Shown here: positions 41,129-50,619 of the stretch, piece after piece
Numbering within the stretch: position 1 is the first letter of the stretch
How the letters are laid out: every line of letters begins with the position of its first letter
Source: an uncultured Prevotellaceae bacterium
GTDB lineage: Bacteria > Bacteroidota > Bacteroidia > Bacteroidales > Muribaculaceae
Length of the DNA stretch: 60,881 nt
Assembly (NCBI GenBank): GCA_947165675.1
Contig: CAMVBJ010000018.1
Location: 1 to 60,881 of the forward strand
Reading direction: 5' to 3'
Position numbers and translations under genes: made by a program
Notes under the pieces: model-generated
The model's database searches: none
What the model was told of the DNA's origin: nothing
The model's input: the letters and a program-made list of their open reading frames with translations, nothing else

Positions 41129-43213
41129 TTAACGCAGCACCTTGGCCGTTGTGATCGTGCCGTCAACGTAGGTCGTGATCACGATGTTCATGCCATCAAA
41201 TGGAGTCTCGCTCTCCTGACCAGCCACGTTAATGTAGCGGATGCTGGCAATCTCCTTGTCGGCCGTGATCTGTTCAACACCTGTAGCATCGTTCACCTTG
41301 CTGGCAACGTCGCTCGAGAGGCACAGTGCATGCTCAAGGTTAACAAACATCACGTCATTAAGGATGACCTCGGCATTATCGGCTTGGAACCCGTCGTTAG
41401 CTGTGATGGTCAGGCGCATCACGTTGCCCTCGCTGCCAGCAAACTTGCTCAAGTTGTTTGAGACGCCGATAATCAAGTAAGTATTCTCCTCGTCCTGTTG
41501 ACGTGAGCTTTTGAACTTGTGGTTGACACCACGCTCAATGCCTTCAACACCTACCAAGCTCACACCCTGAGGCAATACCAACTGGCACTGCAGAGCCAGA
41601 TAGTCGTTTTCCTTGTTGTCAAGGGCTACATCAATGGTGCGGGTGTCACCAGGGCGCAGGGTGATCGAGGGTAATACCAGAACGTCACCAGTCATGGACA
41701 AGCGGGAAGCCAATTTGGTGCGGATCAACTGCATGTTCCTACCGGCGTTACCGCTCAACAGATAATCGATAAGAGCAGTCACGTCACTGATAGTAACATT
41801 GCCATCGCCATTGAGATCGGCAGCACGAACATCGATTTCGCCACCGCTACTCAGCAGGTAGTCAATCAAGTAAGTCACGTCGTTGATAGCAACCACACCA
41901 TCACCGTTCACATCACCCAAGATGAAGCCTGAATCAATAAAGAATTCCTTCCACTGGTCGGCCTCTCTATAGAGAGCTTTGACTTCGTCATTAGCAGTGA
42001 TGAGGGGAATGCTCGACTGGGCAACGCCATCCCACACGTCTGCTCCCAGAGTGGGAACCTCAGTAGCATCGGTCTTGAGAACTTGCATACCCGTCATACC
42101 GGCCATCGCACGCTCGCCCAGATAAGTGATGCTGGCAGGCAAACGCATCGTGTCCATAACGGTGCTCACATTATAAAAAGCATAATCACCGATCGTCTTG
42201 ACACCATCTTGAAGCATGTTTCCTGCCTGGAGTTCACTGTCGCCAGCAAATGTGTAGGCATTAATCTGCTCCAGGGTGCGCTGAACACCAGGAGCATTGT
42301 AACGTCCGTTTCCATGATTGTGCTGAGCCAGACCTGGCAAGTCAACAATGGTCAATTGAGGGTTGTGAGCAAGGGCGCCATCACCCAGTACTGTCATCTC
42401 GTCGGCAAGTTCCAAGCTGCTGAGCTTGGTCTGGGCAAATGCCCAGTCACCTACGGTACCCAAACCCAACGACTTGACATCGATATTCTGCAAGCCAGAA
42501 TTGATGAAGGCTTCCTCGTCGATGCGGGTCATGTGACAAGCCGGGTCAAAGTTAATCGTGCTCAGATCTTTACAGCCATTGAATGCGCCACGGCCAATCA
42601 TCCCGACCATGGGACCCACTGAAACCTGATTCAGAGCTACGTCGCCCAAGAAGGCATAGTCTCCAATATAACCGCAGTTGATGGTAGCACTTGTCAATGA
42701 CTCACAACGCGAGAATACACCTTTACCCATTACCATCACCGACTGGGGCAGGACGATACTCGTGAGCCCGCTGCCTGAGAATGCATAATCATCGATGAAA
42801 CCTACCGTTGCGGGAATTGTCACGCTGCGCAACTGATAGCAGCCAGCAAAAGCAGCATAACCGATGCCCTCAAGGTTAGCAGGCAAGGTAACACTCGTGA
42901 GCTTCTTGCCAAAGAAGGCGGTGCGGGGAACTACGTTAGCGTAGTAGTTGGTCACCGTGCCATACAGAGCATTGCCCTTGTCATAAGAAACAATCGACAC
43001 ACCCGACAAGTCTATCGTGACCAACTCGGGCATCGAGTTGGTAATAAACACAAAGTCGCTGGCATCCATCGTTCCAGTTACTACGAGAGAGGTAACAGAC
43101 TGGGGATCACTCACAGCCTGAGACAACTGACCCGCTGTGTTATTGACGGTCAGAGCGTAACCACTCAGTGTTGTAATCGCTGCTACAAGCAGCATGAAAA
43201 ACAATTTGCGCAT
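41129..43213 (-). CDS. LRR surface protein with internal dockerin and cohesin-like domain
   Basis: The protein has 694 residues. After a signal peptide (LFFMLLVAAITTLSGYA), BspA-type LRRs fill about 85-415 (GIGYAAFAGCYQLRSV, MGKGVFSRCESLTSA). A dockerin pair is at about 431-490 (GDVNGDGVVAINDVTYLID and DLNGDGNVTISDVTALID). Residues about 510-640 are beta-rich with a cohesin-like pattern (LRPGDTRTIDVALDN, LALQCQLVLPQGVSL, GNVMRLTITANDGF). The last 45 residues (IRYINVAGQES, GMNIVITT) resemble the tail of the UGSC-like fusion. It is monocistronic. Confidence 0.88.
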   Translation of the reverse strand: MRKLFFMLLVAAITTLSGYALTVNNTAGQLSQAVSDPQSVTSLVVTGTMDASDFVFITNSMPELVTIDLSGVSIVSYDKGNALYGTVTNYYANVVPRTAFFGKKLTSVTLPANLEGIGYAAFAGCYQLRSVTIPATVGFIDDYAFSGSGLTSIVLPQSVMVMGKGVFSRCESLTSATINCGYIGDYAFLGDVALNQVSVGPMVGMIGRGAFNGCKDLSTINFDPACHMTRIDEEAFINSGLQNIDVKSLGLGTVGDWAFAQTKLSSLELADEMTVLGDGALAHNPQLTIVDLPGLAQHNHGNGRYNAPGVQRTLEQINAYTFAGDSELQAGNMLQDGVKTIGDYAFYNVSTVMDTMRLPASITYLGERAMAGMTGMQVLKTDATEVPTLGADVWDGVAQSSIPLITANDEVKALYREADQWKEFFIDSGFILGDVNGDGVVAINDVTYLIDYLLSSGGEIDVRAADLNGDGNVTISDVTALIDYLLSGNAGRNMQLIRTKLASRLSMTGDVLVLPSITLRPGDTRTIDVALDNKENDYLALQCQLVLPQGVSLVGVEGIERGVNHKFKSSRQQDEENTYLIIGVSNNLSKFAGSEGNVMRLTITANDGFQADNAEVILNDVMFVNLEHALCLSSDVASKVNDATGVEQITADKEIASIRYINVAGQESETPFDGMNIVITTYVDGTITTAKVLR

Positions 43214-43255
43214 CTTGTATTTCTTCTTTTAGTTGATATTCCTTGTTTTAACTTG

Positions 43256-43284
43256 CAAATATACATATTTTTTTGCCGTCGCAA
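43256..43284 (-). promoter_or_regulatory. Promoter of the LRR/dockerin/cohesin-like gene
   Basis: On the minus strand TTG (43282-43284) is followed after 18 bases by TATATTTG (43256-43263). The rest of the divergent spacer 43214-43539 holds no gene; a TATTTTTG -7 box for the + strand cluster is at 43492-43499 without a clear -33. Confidence 0.65.
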
Positions 43285-43539
43285 TGAGATTTAAAGTTTT
43301 TTTTTCGCTTTTTGGCCATCAGCTATTGTTTTAGGTTAGAAATCTAAGGATTCGCACCATTCTTGTGAAAGAAAAAAATGGACAATACGCAATCACCATG
43401 GTTATCTCCAATAACTGGAAGAGATTCTATCGGGTAACACTTTTTAACACTGAAATGCGTGGATAATGTCTCAAACGGCACTATTTTTGCATAATTTACG
43501 GAATACTGTTCTACAACAGTAACAACACAACATGATAGA

Positions 43540-44991
43540 ATGAAGAATATGAAGCGATTACCGATGTTGCTGATGGTGTGCACACTATTGGCAGGATTGA
43601 TGTCATGTGGCGGTCACGGCCAGTTGGAAAAAGCGGTACGCAGTGTGCTCGTGAGTGGTGACACGACGCGTGCAGCCTATGACTCGTTGTGCTCGATAGT
43701 GACCGACAACCCTGCAAAATATGGCGATTTCTTAACGCCCGAGGGGAAGGTCGATCACAAGAAAATGTCCGATTTCATCGACCAGATCGGGTCTCACCTG
43801 CGTCCACCCATGCACTGGAACACAAGGCCCTATGGCGGTGTGGACAACCTGTCGCTGTCGGTCTATTTTGAGCGCAGTGGCTCAATGGTCCCCTACGACC
43901 AGCGCGAGGGTGGCGGCCAGCTGAAAAAAGCCGTCAACGACTTGATCAATCATTTTCCTGCTGGCAGCAAGGTGGACATCAACATCGTGAACGACGGCAT
44001 TTACCCCTACCAGCACTCGGTAGATGAGTTCCTGAAGGATCGTGACATCTACCAGAGCACATCGGGCATCGGTGATGCCAGCTATACTGACTTCCAGCTG
44101 ATTTTCAACAAGATATTAGAGGCTCAGCAACCAGGTAACGTGAGCGTGCTCGTGAGTGACCTCATCTATTCCCCCAAGGACACCCATGGTGTGAGCATTG
44201 ACAAAATCTTCAACGAGGAGAACAGTCTTGCCACCCACGTTTTTGCACGCTACAAGGGCAAGAGCGTGGTCGTGCAACAATTCATGGGTGACTATAGTGG
44301 CAAGTATTACCCCTATAACGGAGTCCCCTTTGAATACAGCGGCAAGCGCCCCTTCTATCTCGTCATCATCGCCGATAGTGACGTGATGGATCAACTGGCT
44401 CAGGACAAGCGCTACAGCGGCGTGCTCGATGCACCCGAAGTTCGTCACAGCTACCGCTTCAACCAGGGTACAAGCGAGGTGGAATGCCGCGTGTTACCCG
44501 AGTGGAAAGATAATGCAGGGCGTTTCCGTGTCAAGCATGGCGACGGCATTGTGCTCTCCAAGTGCGACGGAGACCGTCAGACGGGCAAGTTATGCTTCTC
44601 TCTGGCTGCCAACCTGGGTGGACTATTGAAAGACGACGCCCTGCTGACCAATTCGGCAAACTACGAGGTGAGGAGCATCGACGGCTATACCCTGACCGTG
44701 CAACCGATCGACCAGAGCATGTTTACAGCCAACAATAAGGAGTATCTGGAGGGCATGACCCACGTGCTCACACTGCTTGGCGACCTCAAGAGTCCGCGCG
44801 ACGAGGTGCGCATCTCGCTTCGCAACGAGTTGCCCGAGTGGGTGCGCCAGTCATCAAGCACCAGCGACACCAGCGCCGGCAGTTCGTTTGCGACAACGAC
44901 ATTGGGCCTTGAACAACTGCTGGGAGGCATGTTCAATGCCATGAAGGGCGGTAGTTCCCTTTTTGACGTGACCATCCAGCTGCAACGATGA
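43540..44991 (+). CDS. vWA-like lipoprotein, first gene of the tubulin/actin-like cluster
   Basis: The protein has 483 residues. The lipobox GLMSC gives lipidated Cys23 followed by GGHGQ, with no acidic surface-export signal, so a periplasm-facing membrane anchor is likely. Residues about 100-290 look like a divergent von Willebrand A fold: strand LSLSVYF, then ERSGSM (111-116), where Glu replaces the first Asp of the DxSxS metal site, then VDINIVNDG and VSVLVSDLIYSP with Asp207 in the third metal position. The C-terminal third (RISLRNELPEWV, then a Ser/Thr-rich linker and FDVTIQLQR) is unassigned. It is followed by five same-strand genes with short gaps. Confidence 0.7.
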   Translation: MKNMKRLPMLLMVCTLLAGLMSCGGHGQLEKAVRSVLVSGDTTRAAYDSLCSIVTDNPAKYGDFLTPEGKVDHKKMSDFIDQIGSHLRPPMHWNTRPYGGVDNLSLSVYFERSGSMVPYDQREGGGQLKKAVNDLINHFPAGSKVDINIVNDGIYPYQHSVDEFLKDRDIYQSTSGIGDASYTDFQLIFNKILEAQQPGNVSVLVSDLIYSPKDTHGVSIDKIFNEENSLATHVFARYKGKSVVVQQFMGDYSGKYYPYNGVPFEYSGKRPFYLVIIADSDVMDQLAQDKRYSGVLDAPEVRHSYRFNQGTSEVECRVLPEWKDNAGRFRVKHGDGIVLSKCDGDRQTGKLCFSLAANLGGLLKDDALLTNSANYEVRSIDGYTLTVQPIDQSMFTANNKEYLEGMTHVLTLLGDLKSPRDEVRISLRNELPEWVRQSSSTSDTSAGSSFATTTLGLEQLLGGMFNAMKGGSSLFDVTIQLQR

Positions 44992-45043
44992 CCCTGCACC
45001 AGACTATGAACAATAACAACTCAAAACTGACAACTTAAAACTA

Positions 45044-45499
45044 ATGAAACATATCACTTATCTGATTATCGGGATTGCGGTGACAGTACTGTTTTTCATC
45101 CTCAGCTGCACCGATGGGTTCAACATCTATGAGCAGATGTTCTTCAACCAGGGCTTCAATGACAAGATGTACAACCTGAACATGTATCCTGTGATTGCCG
45201 CCATTACCATTATTATCGCATGGGGTGGTGCCGCCATCTACTATTATGCCATTAACTCGGTAAAGTTCGACCGCTGGTATCACTGGCTCGCCATCCTGGC
45301 CGTTGTAGCAGTGCTGGCGCCTGTAGTGTGCTACATCTACAATGACACCGTATTTGCCAACAACGGACTCATGTACATCGGCGAGTCCATCCAGTTCGAG
45401 ATGCAGACGATTCTGTTCGCAGCGTTACTCTACATCATTGCTTCCTACTCGATGCGCTGGTGGAGCAGTAACTGCCGTCACACCCCACTGCCACAATAA
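45044..45499 (+). CDS. Four-helix membrane protein of the tubulin/actin-like cluster
   Basis: The protein has 151 residues. Helices lie at about 5-22 (YLIIGIAVTVLFFILSC), 48-68 (MYPVIAAITIIIAWGGAAIYY), 78-98 (HWLAILAVVAVLAPVVCYIY) and 118-137 (QTILFAALLYIIASYSM). Between helices 1 and 2 is an aromatic loop (FNIYEQMFFNQGFND). No family was recognised. It lies 52 bases after the vWA-like gene and 60 before the tubulin-like gene. Confidence 0.75.
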   Translation: MKHITYLIIGIAVTVLFFILSCTDGFNIYEQMFFNQGFNDKMYNLNMYPVIAAITIIIAWGGAAIYYYAINSVKFDRWYHWLAILAVVAVLAPVVCYIYNDTVFANNGLMYIGESIQFEMQTILFAALLYIIASYSMRWWSSNCRHTPLPQ

Positions 45500-45559
45500 G
45501 GCTTTGAGTTATAGGGCGACAACAATAAAGATTTGATCACAAAATTTAAAACAATATAA

Positions 45560-47083
45560 ATGAGACTATTTCTATTTGCTATCGGAGGTACTGGATCGAG
45601 GGTTCTTAAGTCGCTGTTGATGCTGTCGGCTGCGGGTGTGCGACCCCTTGACGAGAACGGCAAACCGGTCAAGGATTTGGAAATCGTTCCCGTCATCATC
45701 GACCCACACAAGGCCAACGAGGACCTGAAACGAACCGAGGCACTACTCAACGACTACCGCGACATCAGGCGCAAACTCTACGGCAACGAGCCTAACGCCG
45801 AAGGGTTCTTTGCTAACCGCATTGTTACCCTGCGAGAAATCATGAGCAACACGAGCGTGACCCTGGGCGATACTTTCATCTTCAACTTGGGAGCTGTCGA
45901 GAACGCCAAGTTCCGCGAGTTTATCGGTTACGACACTATGAACGAAGCCAACCAAGCTCTGACCTCGCTCCTGTTTGCCAACTACCAGTTGGAGAACAAG
46001 ATGAACATCGGCTTTGTGGGCAGTCCCAACATCGGTAGCGTCGCGCTCAACGAGATTAAGGACAGTAATGAGTTCAAAGCCTTCAGCAACATCTTCCGCC
46101 AGGGCGATCGCATCTTCTTCATCAGCTCTATCTTTGGAGGAACTGGTGCGGCAGGTTTTCCCATCATGGTCAAGAACATACGTCAAGCTGCCAATCTTGA
46201 GGGAATCGAGAACCGCGATGCTCTGAGCCGCGCCCCCATCGGTGGCCTGACCGTGCTCCCCTACTTCACCCTTGAGGGCAACAAGCACGACCAGCGCATC
46301 GCCACCAGCGACTTTATCGTCAAGACCCAGAGCGCCCTTTACTACTATAAAAACACGCTCACGGGCGCCAACGACAGCAACGTGAATAGCATTTATTACC
46401 TGGGCGACCAAGTGAGAAGCAAGCCCTACTTGTATGACCCGGGTGAACATGGGCAGCGCAACAATGCACACCTCATAGAGCTTATCGGCGCCTTGGCTCC
46501 GTTAGACTTCGCAGGTGTGCCCGACAGCAAGCTGACCGACCCCGACGGCTATCCCCTTCCCACGACAGCCTACGAGTACGCTCTGGCCAAGGATGAGTTA
46601 AGCCTCAACTTCCTGTCGCTGGGTCACCGCACGCGTCAACTCATTTATGAGCCCATGAGTAAGTTCCACTTGTTGTTCCTGTTCCTGACCACAGGATTCA
46701 AGAACATGATTGGCCAAGGCTTTACCGAGGATATCCCCAAGATCAAGAGTGACTTCCTCGTTTCGCAATTCTACCGCACGCTGGTTGATCATTTCCTGTT
46801 AGGCTATGCCCAGTGGCTCACCGAGATGAATGACAACATGCGTAGTGTGGCTCTATTCAAGCCTGGCGAGATTGACATGGCCCATGCCATCGAGGGCGTT
46901 AATGTTAAAAAGCGTCTATTAGGCCATTACAAGGTGGACAACGACGTGTTCAAGGCCGAGATGAACAAGTTGAGTAAGAACAACACCAGCTACAGCGACC
47001 GCACGGTGGAATTCAAGCTGCTCGACCTGTTTAACAAGGCGGCACACAACGTGTTTACCGAGCGTTACGAGAACATTAATTGA
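45560..47083 (+). CDS. Tubulin/FtsZ-superfamily-like protein
   Basis: The 507-residue cytoplasmic protein opens with a nucleotide-binding strand-loop FAIGGTGSRVLKSL (G9-S13), then PVIIDPHKAN (44-53) and the tubulin-signature-like FISSIFGGTGAAGFP (188-201). Order and shape match the FtsZ/tubulin GTPase domain (Gly-rich N terminus, then GGTGxG loop), but spacing between the two is longer than in FtsZ because of an inserted helical region at 55-145. The T7-loop catalytic Asp cannot be named by eye. The C-terminal half (GLTVLPYFTLEG, FHLLFLFLTTGFKN) is family-specific. It is likely related to the Tubulin_2-type uncharacterised family. It would supply one of two cytoskeletal-fold NTPases in this operon. 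Confidence 0.75.
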   Translation: MRLFLFAIGGTGSRVLKSLLMLSAAGVRPLDENGKPVKDLEIVPVIIDPHKANEDLKRTEALLNDYRDIRRKLYGNEPNAEGFFANRIVTLREIMSNTSVTLGDTFIFNLGAVENAKFREFIGYDTMNEANQALTSLLFANYQLENKMNIGFVGSPNIGSVALNEIKDSNEFKAFSNIFRQGDRIFFISSIFGGTGAAGFPIMVKNIRQAANLEGIENRDALSRAPIGGLTVLPYFTLEGNKHDQRIATSDFIVKTQSALYYYKNTLTGANDSNVNSIYYLGDQVRSKPYLYDPGEHGQRNNAHLIELIGALAPLDFAGVPDSKLTDPDGYPLPTTAYEYALAKDELSLNFLSLGHRTRQLIYEPMSKFHLLFLFLTTGFKNMIGQGFTEDIPKIKSDFLVSQFYRTLVDHFLLGYAQWLTEMNDNMRSVALFKPGEIDMAHAIEGVNVKKRLLGHYKVDNDVFKAEMNKLSKNNTSYSDRTVEFKLLDLFNKAAHNVFTERYENIN

Positions 47084-47158
47084 AGTTATTAGTTTTCAGT
47101 TGTCAGTTTGTAGCGGCATCCGCAAAATACTGATCACCGAAAACCAAGAAGAAAAAAT

Positions 47159-50100
47159 ATGAGCGAGATATTATCCTATAGCAACAATACCATCAAGAAT
47201 GGTGAGGAGGACTGGATTGCCCATGCCCCTTACAGTGACGATGACATCGCGCGCATCAAGGACCCCGATGGCGGCCTGAGTGAAAACCCTCGCACCGCCA
47301 TTCCCAGCCCACTTGCACAACTCGACCTGGTCAAGAACGCCTTCAAGCAACTGGCCAACGAGCGCCTGCGTGGCGCCAGAATGAATGAGCGCCTGGTATC
47401 TAACGCACTGGACGTGGCCCAGTTGTTCTTTGACTACGAGAATCATAAGGACTACCTGCGCATCATCCGTTGGAACCGCGAGGAGTGCATCGAGCAGCTC
47501 AAAGCCAATCCACAGCACCGCCTGTATGGGGAGACGTTAGACCTGTTCCTGCGCAGCGACAAGGTCTATAACTTCGACCTATTGAAAGACTGGTACATCC
47601 TCATGTGGGACCGCAAGGTCCTGGGTGGCACCTCCCCCGCATCTATTGTGATGGCTGCTCCAGCATTAGGCGCCATCGATGCCATCAAGGTGGAACAGGG
47701 CGTGAGTCTTTTCAGCCAGGTGCGACACCTGTGGCAGCGCGATGAGGACTTCGTCTATTACATGTACCTGCTACTGAATGCCTACCCCACGCTGCGACTG
47801 CATTGCGGAGAGGTCTATTCCTACATGCAGAAGAATCTGGAACCCTTGCGCCAGAACAGGCCAGCGCTTTACAACCGCATCACGGCAGTAATCCCCAATC
47901 TGGATGCACTGGACGAGGGACGCGCCAGCACCGTGCTTGAGCACCTGGAACACAGCTATGACCCCTTCGGTGGCGGCATTGACGTCAGCGTTTTAGGCGC
48001 CCGTTTCTACCACAAGCGCGTTCTTGACATCCGCACGGCCGCCAGCGAGAGCGACTTTGTCATCACTCCCACCCTGCCTCAGTCCAAAAGCGAACTGCCA
48101 CTGGTACTGGTCAACGGCTTCAACGGCAGTGTGGAACATTACCGCTATATTGACAAGGAATGGGATAGTGCCACACAGGTGTATTGTGGCGGCATCCCCT
48201 TGAGCGACCGCAAGTTGCCTGACACCTCGATACATTATCCATTTGTCACCACCGACGACTTCTTGACCGACACCATCGTCCGCCTGGACAGTGGCTGCGT
48301 GATAGATACCGACCATTTCTTTGACGGCAACCTCAAGCCACGCACACCACAGCCCACCTGTGGCTACCTGCTCCCCTTGAAGCCATTGCTGTTCACCTAC
48401 TTTGACACCGATTACCTGAAAGGCACCATCGCCGGACGCCATGTGATCGACATCGAGGAATTTGCCGACGGCAGTGTGATGGTAACCCTGCGCATCCGTG
48501 TCAAGAAAGGCGAGAACCGCTTCATCGAGCTGTCGCGCAAGTATTTCCCAATCAACGACCACACGTGGACCTTTGACGAGCGCCGTGGCACGGGTCGTAT
48601 CGTTGGCACAACCTTGTCCACCTCAATATTCCCGTTTGTCAAGACCGACGCCAACGATGACTATACCGTCGAACTGTTCACCATGATCGAGAACGGTGGT
48701 GCCACATTGCGTTTCTACAAGAACGGCATCAAGACCGACGGGCTCAACGTGCGCGATGCCATCCGTTCTCACTCAGGCTACAGCACGACCTACTATGATG
48801 TGGACGGTTCGTTTGACTATATGGAGGTGAGTGTTCAGAACCACTTGGGTCGTGCAAGTGGCGTGATTATTCCACAATGGAAGCCTTATATCCCCAGTGC
48901 CAAGGAATTGATCTTTGCCGTGGACTTCGGCACGACCAATACCCATGTTGAATGGGCCGAGCGAGGTCAGCCCTCACAGCCGTTCACCTTCGAGTACGGC
49001 TCACAGCAGGTACTCGTCGCCTCACTGCACAAGCCCCACTCCCTGGAATATGCCGAACAAGTGCAGCGTGTCGAGTTTGTGCCCCGCGAAATTGACAATG
49101 TTTACGGTTTCCCCTTGCGTTCTACACTTGCACGCAACGAGAACAGTGGCATGGGAAGCAACCTCTTCAGCGACGTTAACATCCCATTCCTGTATGAGCG
49201 ACGTTACTTCCATGGCTATGAGGTAACGACCAACCTCAAGTGGAAAGGAGACACCGAACTGGCCAAATCCTTCTTGCGTGAACTCACTCTGCTCATCAAG
49301 GCCAAAGCCTTGCTCGAGAATGCCGACCTGCGCCGCACTGAGCTCGTTTACTTCTATCCCGTCAGCATGGGTGGTGCAGACCGCGACACCCTGGAGAGGA
49401 CATGGACAGAGTTGTTCAACACCTACATCGGTGCCGACAGCGACCGCCTGCGTTCCTATCCCGAAAGCCTTGCACCCGCCTACTACTATAGCGGTGCCGA
49501 AGTAGCCGGCAGCAGCTATGTGTCCATCGACATCGGCGGTGGCACATGTGACACGGTCATTTACCAGCCCACCAGCGACCGCATGAGCAGCGAGCCGGTA
49601 GCCATATCGTCGTTTAGGTTTGCGGGCAATGCCATCTTTGGCGACGGCTTCACTGACAAGGATGCCGACAACAATCCGCTGTTGCAGCACTACACGCGCT
49701 ACTTCAAGCAGCTCATCGAGAACGATAAGGGCAACAACATCGCCTACCTGAGCAGCATTCTCAACGACATCATGGCCCAGAAGCGCAGCGAGGACATCAA
49801 TGCGTTCCTGTTCTCGATCGAGAACGTCGAGGAGTTGCGCACCCTGCGCGAGATTGACCGCAACTTGTACAGTTACAACGCACTGCTGCGCAACGACAGT
49901 CAGCGCAGGCTCATCTTCATGTACTTCTACTCGGCAATCATCTACTATATTGCCATGGCAATGAAGCAACGCAACTACGAGATGCCCAAGCAAATCTACT
50001 TCTCGGGAACAGGTAGCAAGATACTGAACATCTTGGGTTCACAGAGCCGCATCAACATGCTCACCCAGACCATCATCGAGCGCGTCTATGGCAAGCCCTA

Positions 50101-50602
50101 CACCGAGATTTTTGAGATCAAGCAGGAAATCAAGTCACCCAAACAGATTACCTGTCGTGGTGGCATCAAGCTGGAGAACCGCCGCCTTGAAGGTCAAGCC
50201 GACGTAGCCCGCTACAATGCCACGAGCGTGAAGCGCATGCGCTACTGCTGCTCGATGCTTGGAGATGACGAGCTCACAATGGCCCAAGTCGAATCCATCG
50301 AGGTGCGAGACCAGTTAGTCGAGAAGGTCAAGGAGTTCAACCAGTTCTTTGTCGAGTTGTGCGATGCCACCGTCAAGGACGAGTTCGGTATCGAGAACAA
50401 TGTGCTGCGCCTGTTCGAGAGCGTGCTCAGCGACAACCTCGCCAACTACCTCACGGCTGGTATCAACACCTTCCTGAAGGGGCGTTATAATGCCACCGAT
50501 GTGGTTGAGGACGTACCGTTCTTCTATCCTGTCATCGGCGTCATCCGCCACAACCTGCTCAAGAATATGCGCAACGACGTCATCAGCAAGTTTAACCAAT
50601 AA
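47159..50602 (+). CDS. Large actin/Hsp70-fold ATPase with unique N-terminal half
   Basis: The protein has 1147 residues. Residues 1-580 match nothing I recognise; the middle part (310-580) is beta-rich and the first 300 residues are helical. From 586 the actin/Hsp70 ATPase motifs come in order: phosphate 1 FAVDFGTTNTHVEW (586-599), phosphate 2 SIDIGGGTCDTVIY (789-802), adenosine motif QIYFSGTGSKILNIL (945-959). The rest (960-1147) is mostly helical. There is no signal or membrane helix, so it is cytoplasmic. It is larger than DnaK (about 640) and MreB (about 340). A distant parallel is SrfB-like Hsp70 relatives, without real similarity seen. It is placed between the tubulin-like gene (75 bases upstream) and the membrane linker gene (17 bases downstream). 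Confidence 0.8.
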   Translation: MSEILSYSNNTIKNGEEDWIAHAPYSDDDIARIKDPDGGLSENPRTAIPSPLAQLDLVKNAFKQLANERLRGARMNERLVSNALDVAQLFFDYENHKDYLRIIRWNREECIEQLKANPQHRLYGETLDLFLRSDKVYNFDLLKDWYILMWDRKVLGGTSPASIVMAAPALGAIDAIKVEQGVSLFSQVRHLWQRDEDFVYYMYLLLNAYPTLRLHCGEVYSYMQKNLEPLRQNRPALYNRITAVIPNLDALDEGRASTVLEHLEHSYDPFGGGIDVSVLGARFYHKRVLDIRTAASESDFVITPTLPQSKSELPLVLVNGFNGSVEHYRYIDKEWDSATQVYCGGIPLSDRKLPDTSIHYPFVTTDDFLTDTIVRLDSGCVIDTDHFFDGNLKPRTPQPTCGYLLPLKPLLFTYFDTDYLKGTIAGRHVIDIEEFADGSVMVTLRIRVKKGENRFIELSRKYFPINDHTWTFDERRGTGRIVGTTLSTSIFPFVKTDANDDYTVELFTMIENGGATLRFYKNGIKTDGLNVRDAIRSHSGYSTTYYDVDGSFDYMEVSVQNHLGRASGVIIPQWKPYIPSAKELIFAVDFGTTNTHVEWAERGQPSQPFTFEYGSQQVLVASLHKPHSLEYAEQVQRVEFVPREIDNVYGFPLRSTLARNENSGMGSNLFSDVNIPFLYERRYFHGYEVTTNLKWKGDTELAKSFLRELTLLIKAKALLENADLRRTELVYFYPVSMGGADRDTLERTWTELFNTYIGADSDRLRSYPESLAPAYYYSGAEVAGSSYVSIDIGGGTCDTVIYQPTSDRMSSEPVAISSFRFAGNAIFGDGFTDKDADNNPLLQHYTRYFKQLIENDKGNNIAYLSSILNDIMAQKRSEDINAFLFSIENVEELRTLREIDRNLYSYNALLRNDSQRRLIFMYFYSAIIYYIAMAMKQRNYEMPKQIYFSGTGSKILNILGSQSRINMLTQTIIERVYGKPYTEIFEIKQEIKSPKQITCRGGIKLENRRLEGQADVARYNATSVKRMRYCCSMLGDDELTMAQVESIEVRDQLVEKVKEFNQFFVELCDATVKDEFGIENNVLRLFESVLSDNLANYLTAGINTFLKGRYNATDVVEDVPFFYPVIGVIRHNLLKNMRNDVISKFNQ

Positions 50603-50619
50603 CATAATATCTCTAAAAA

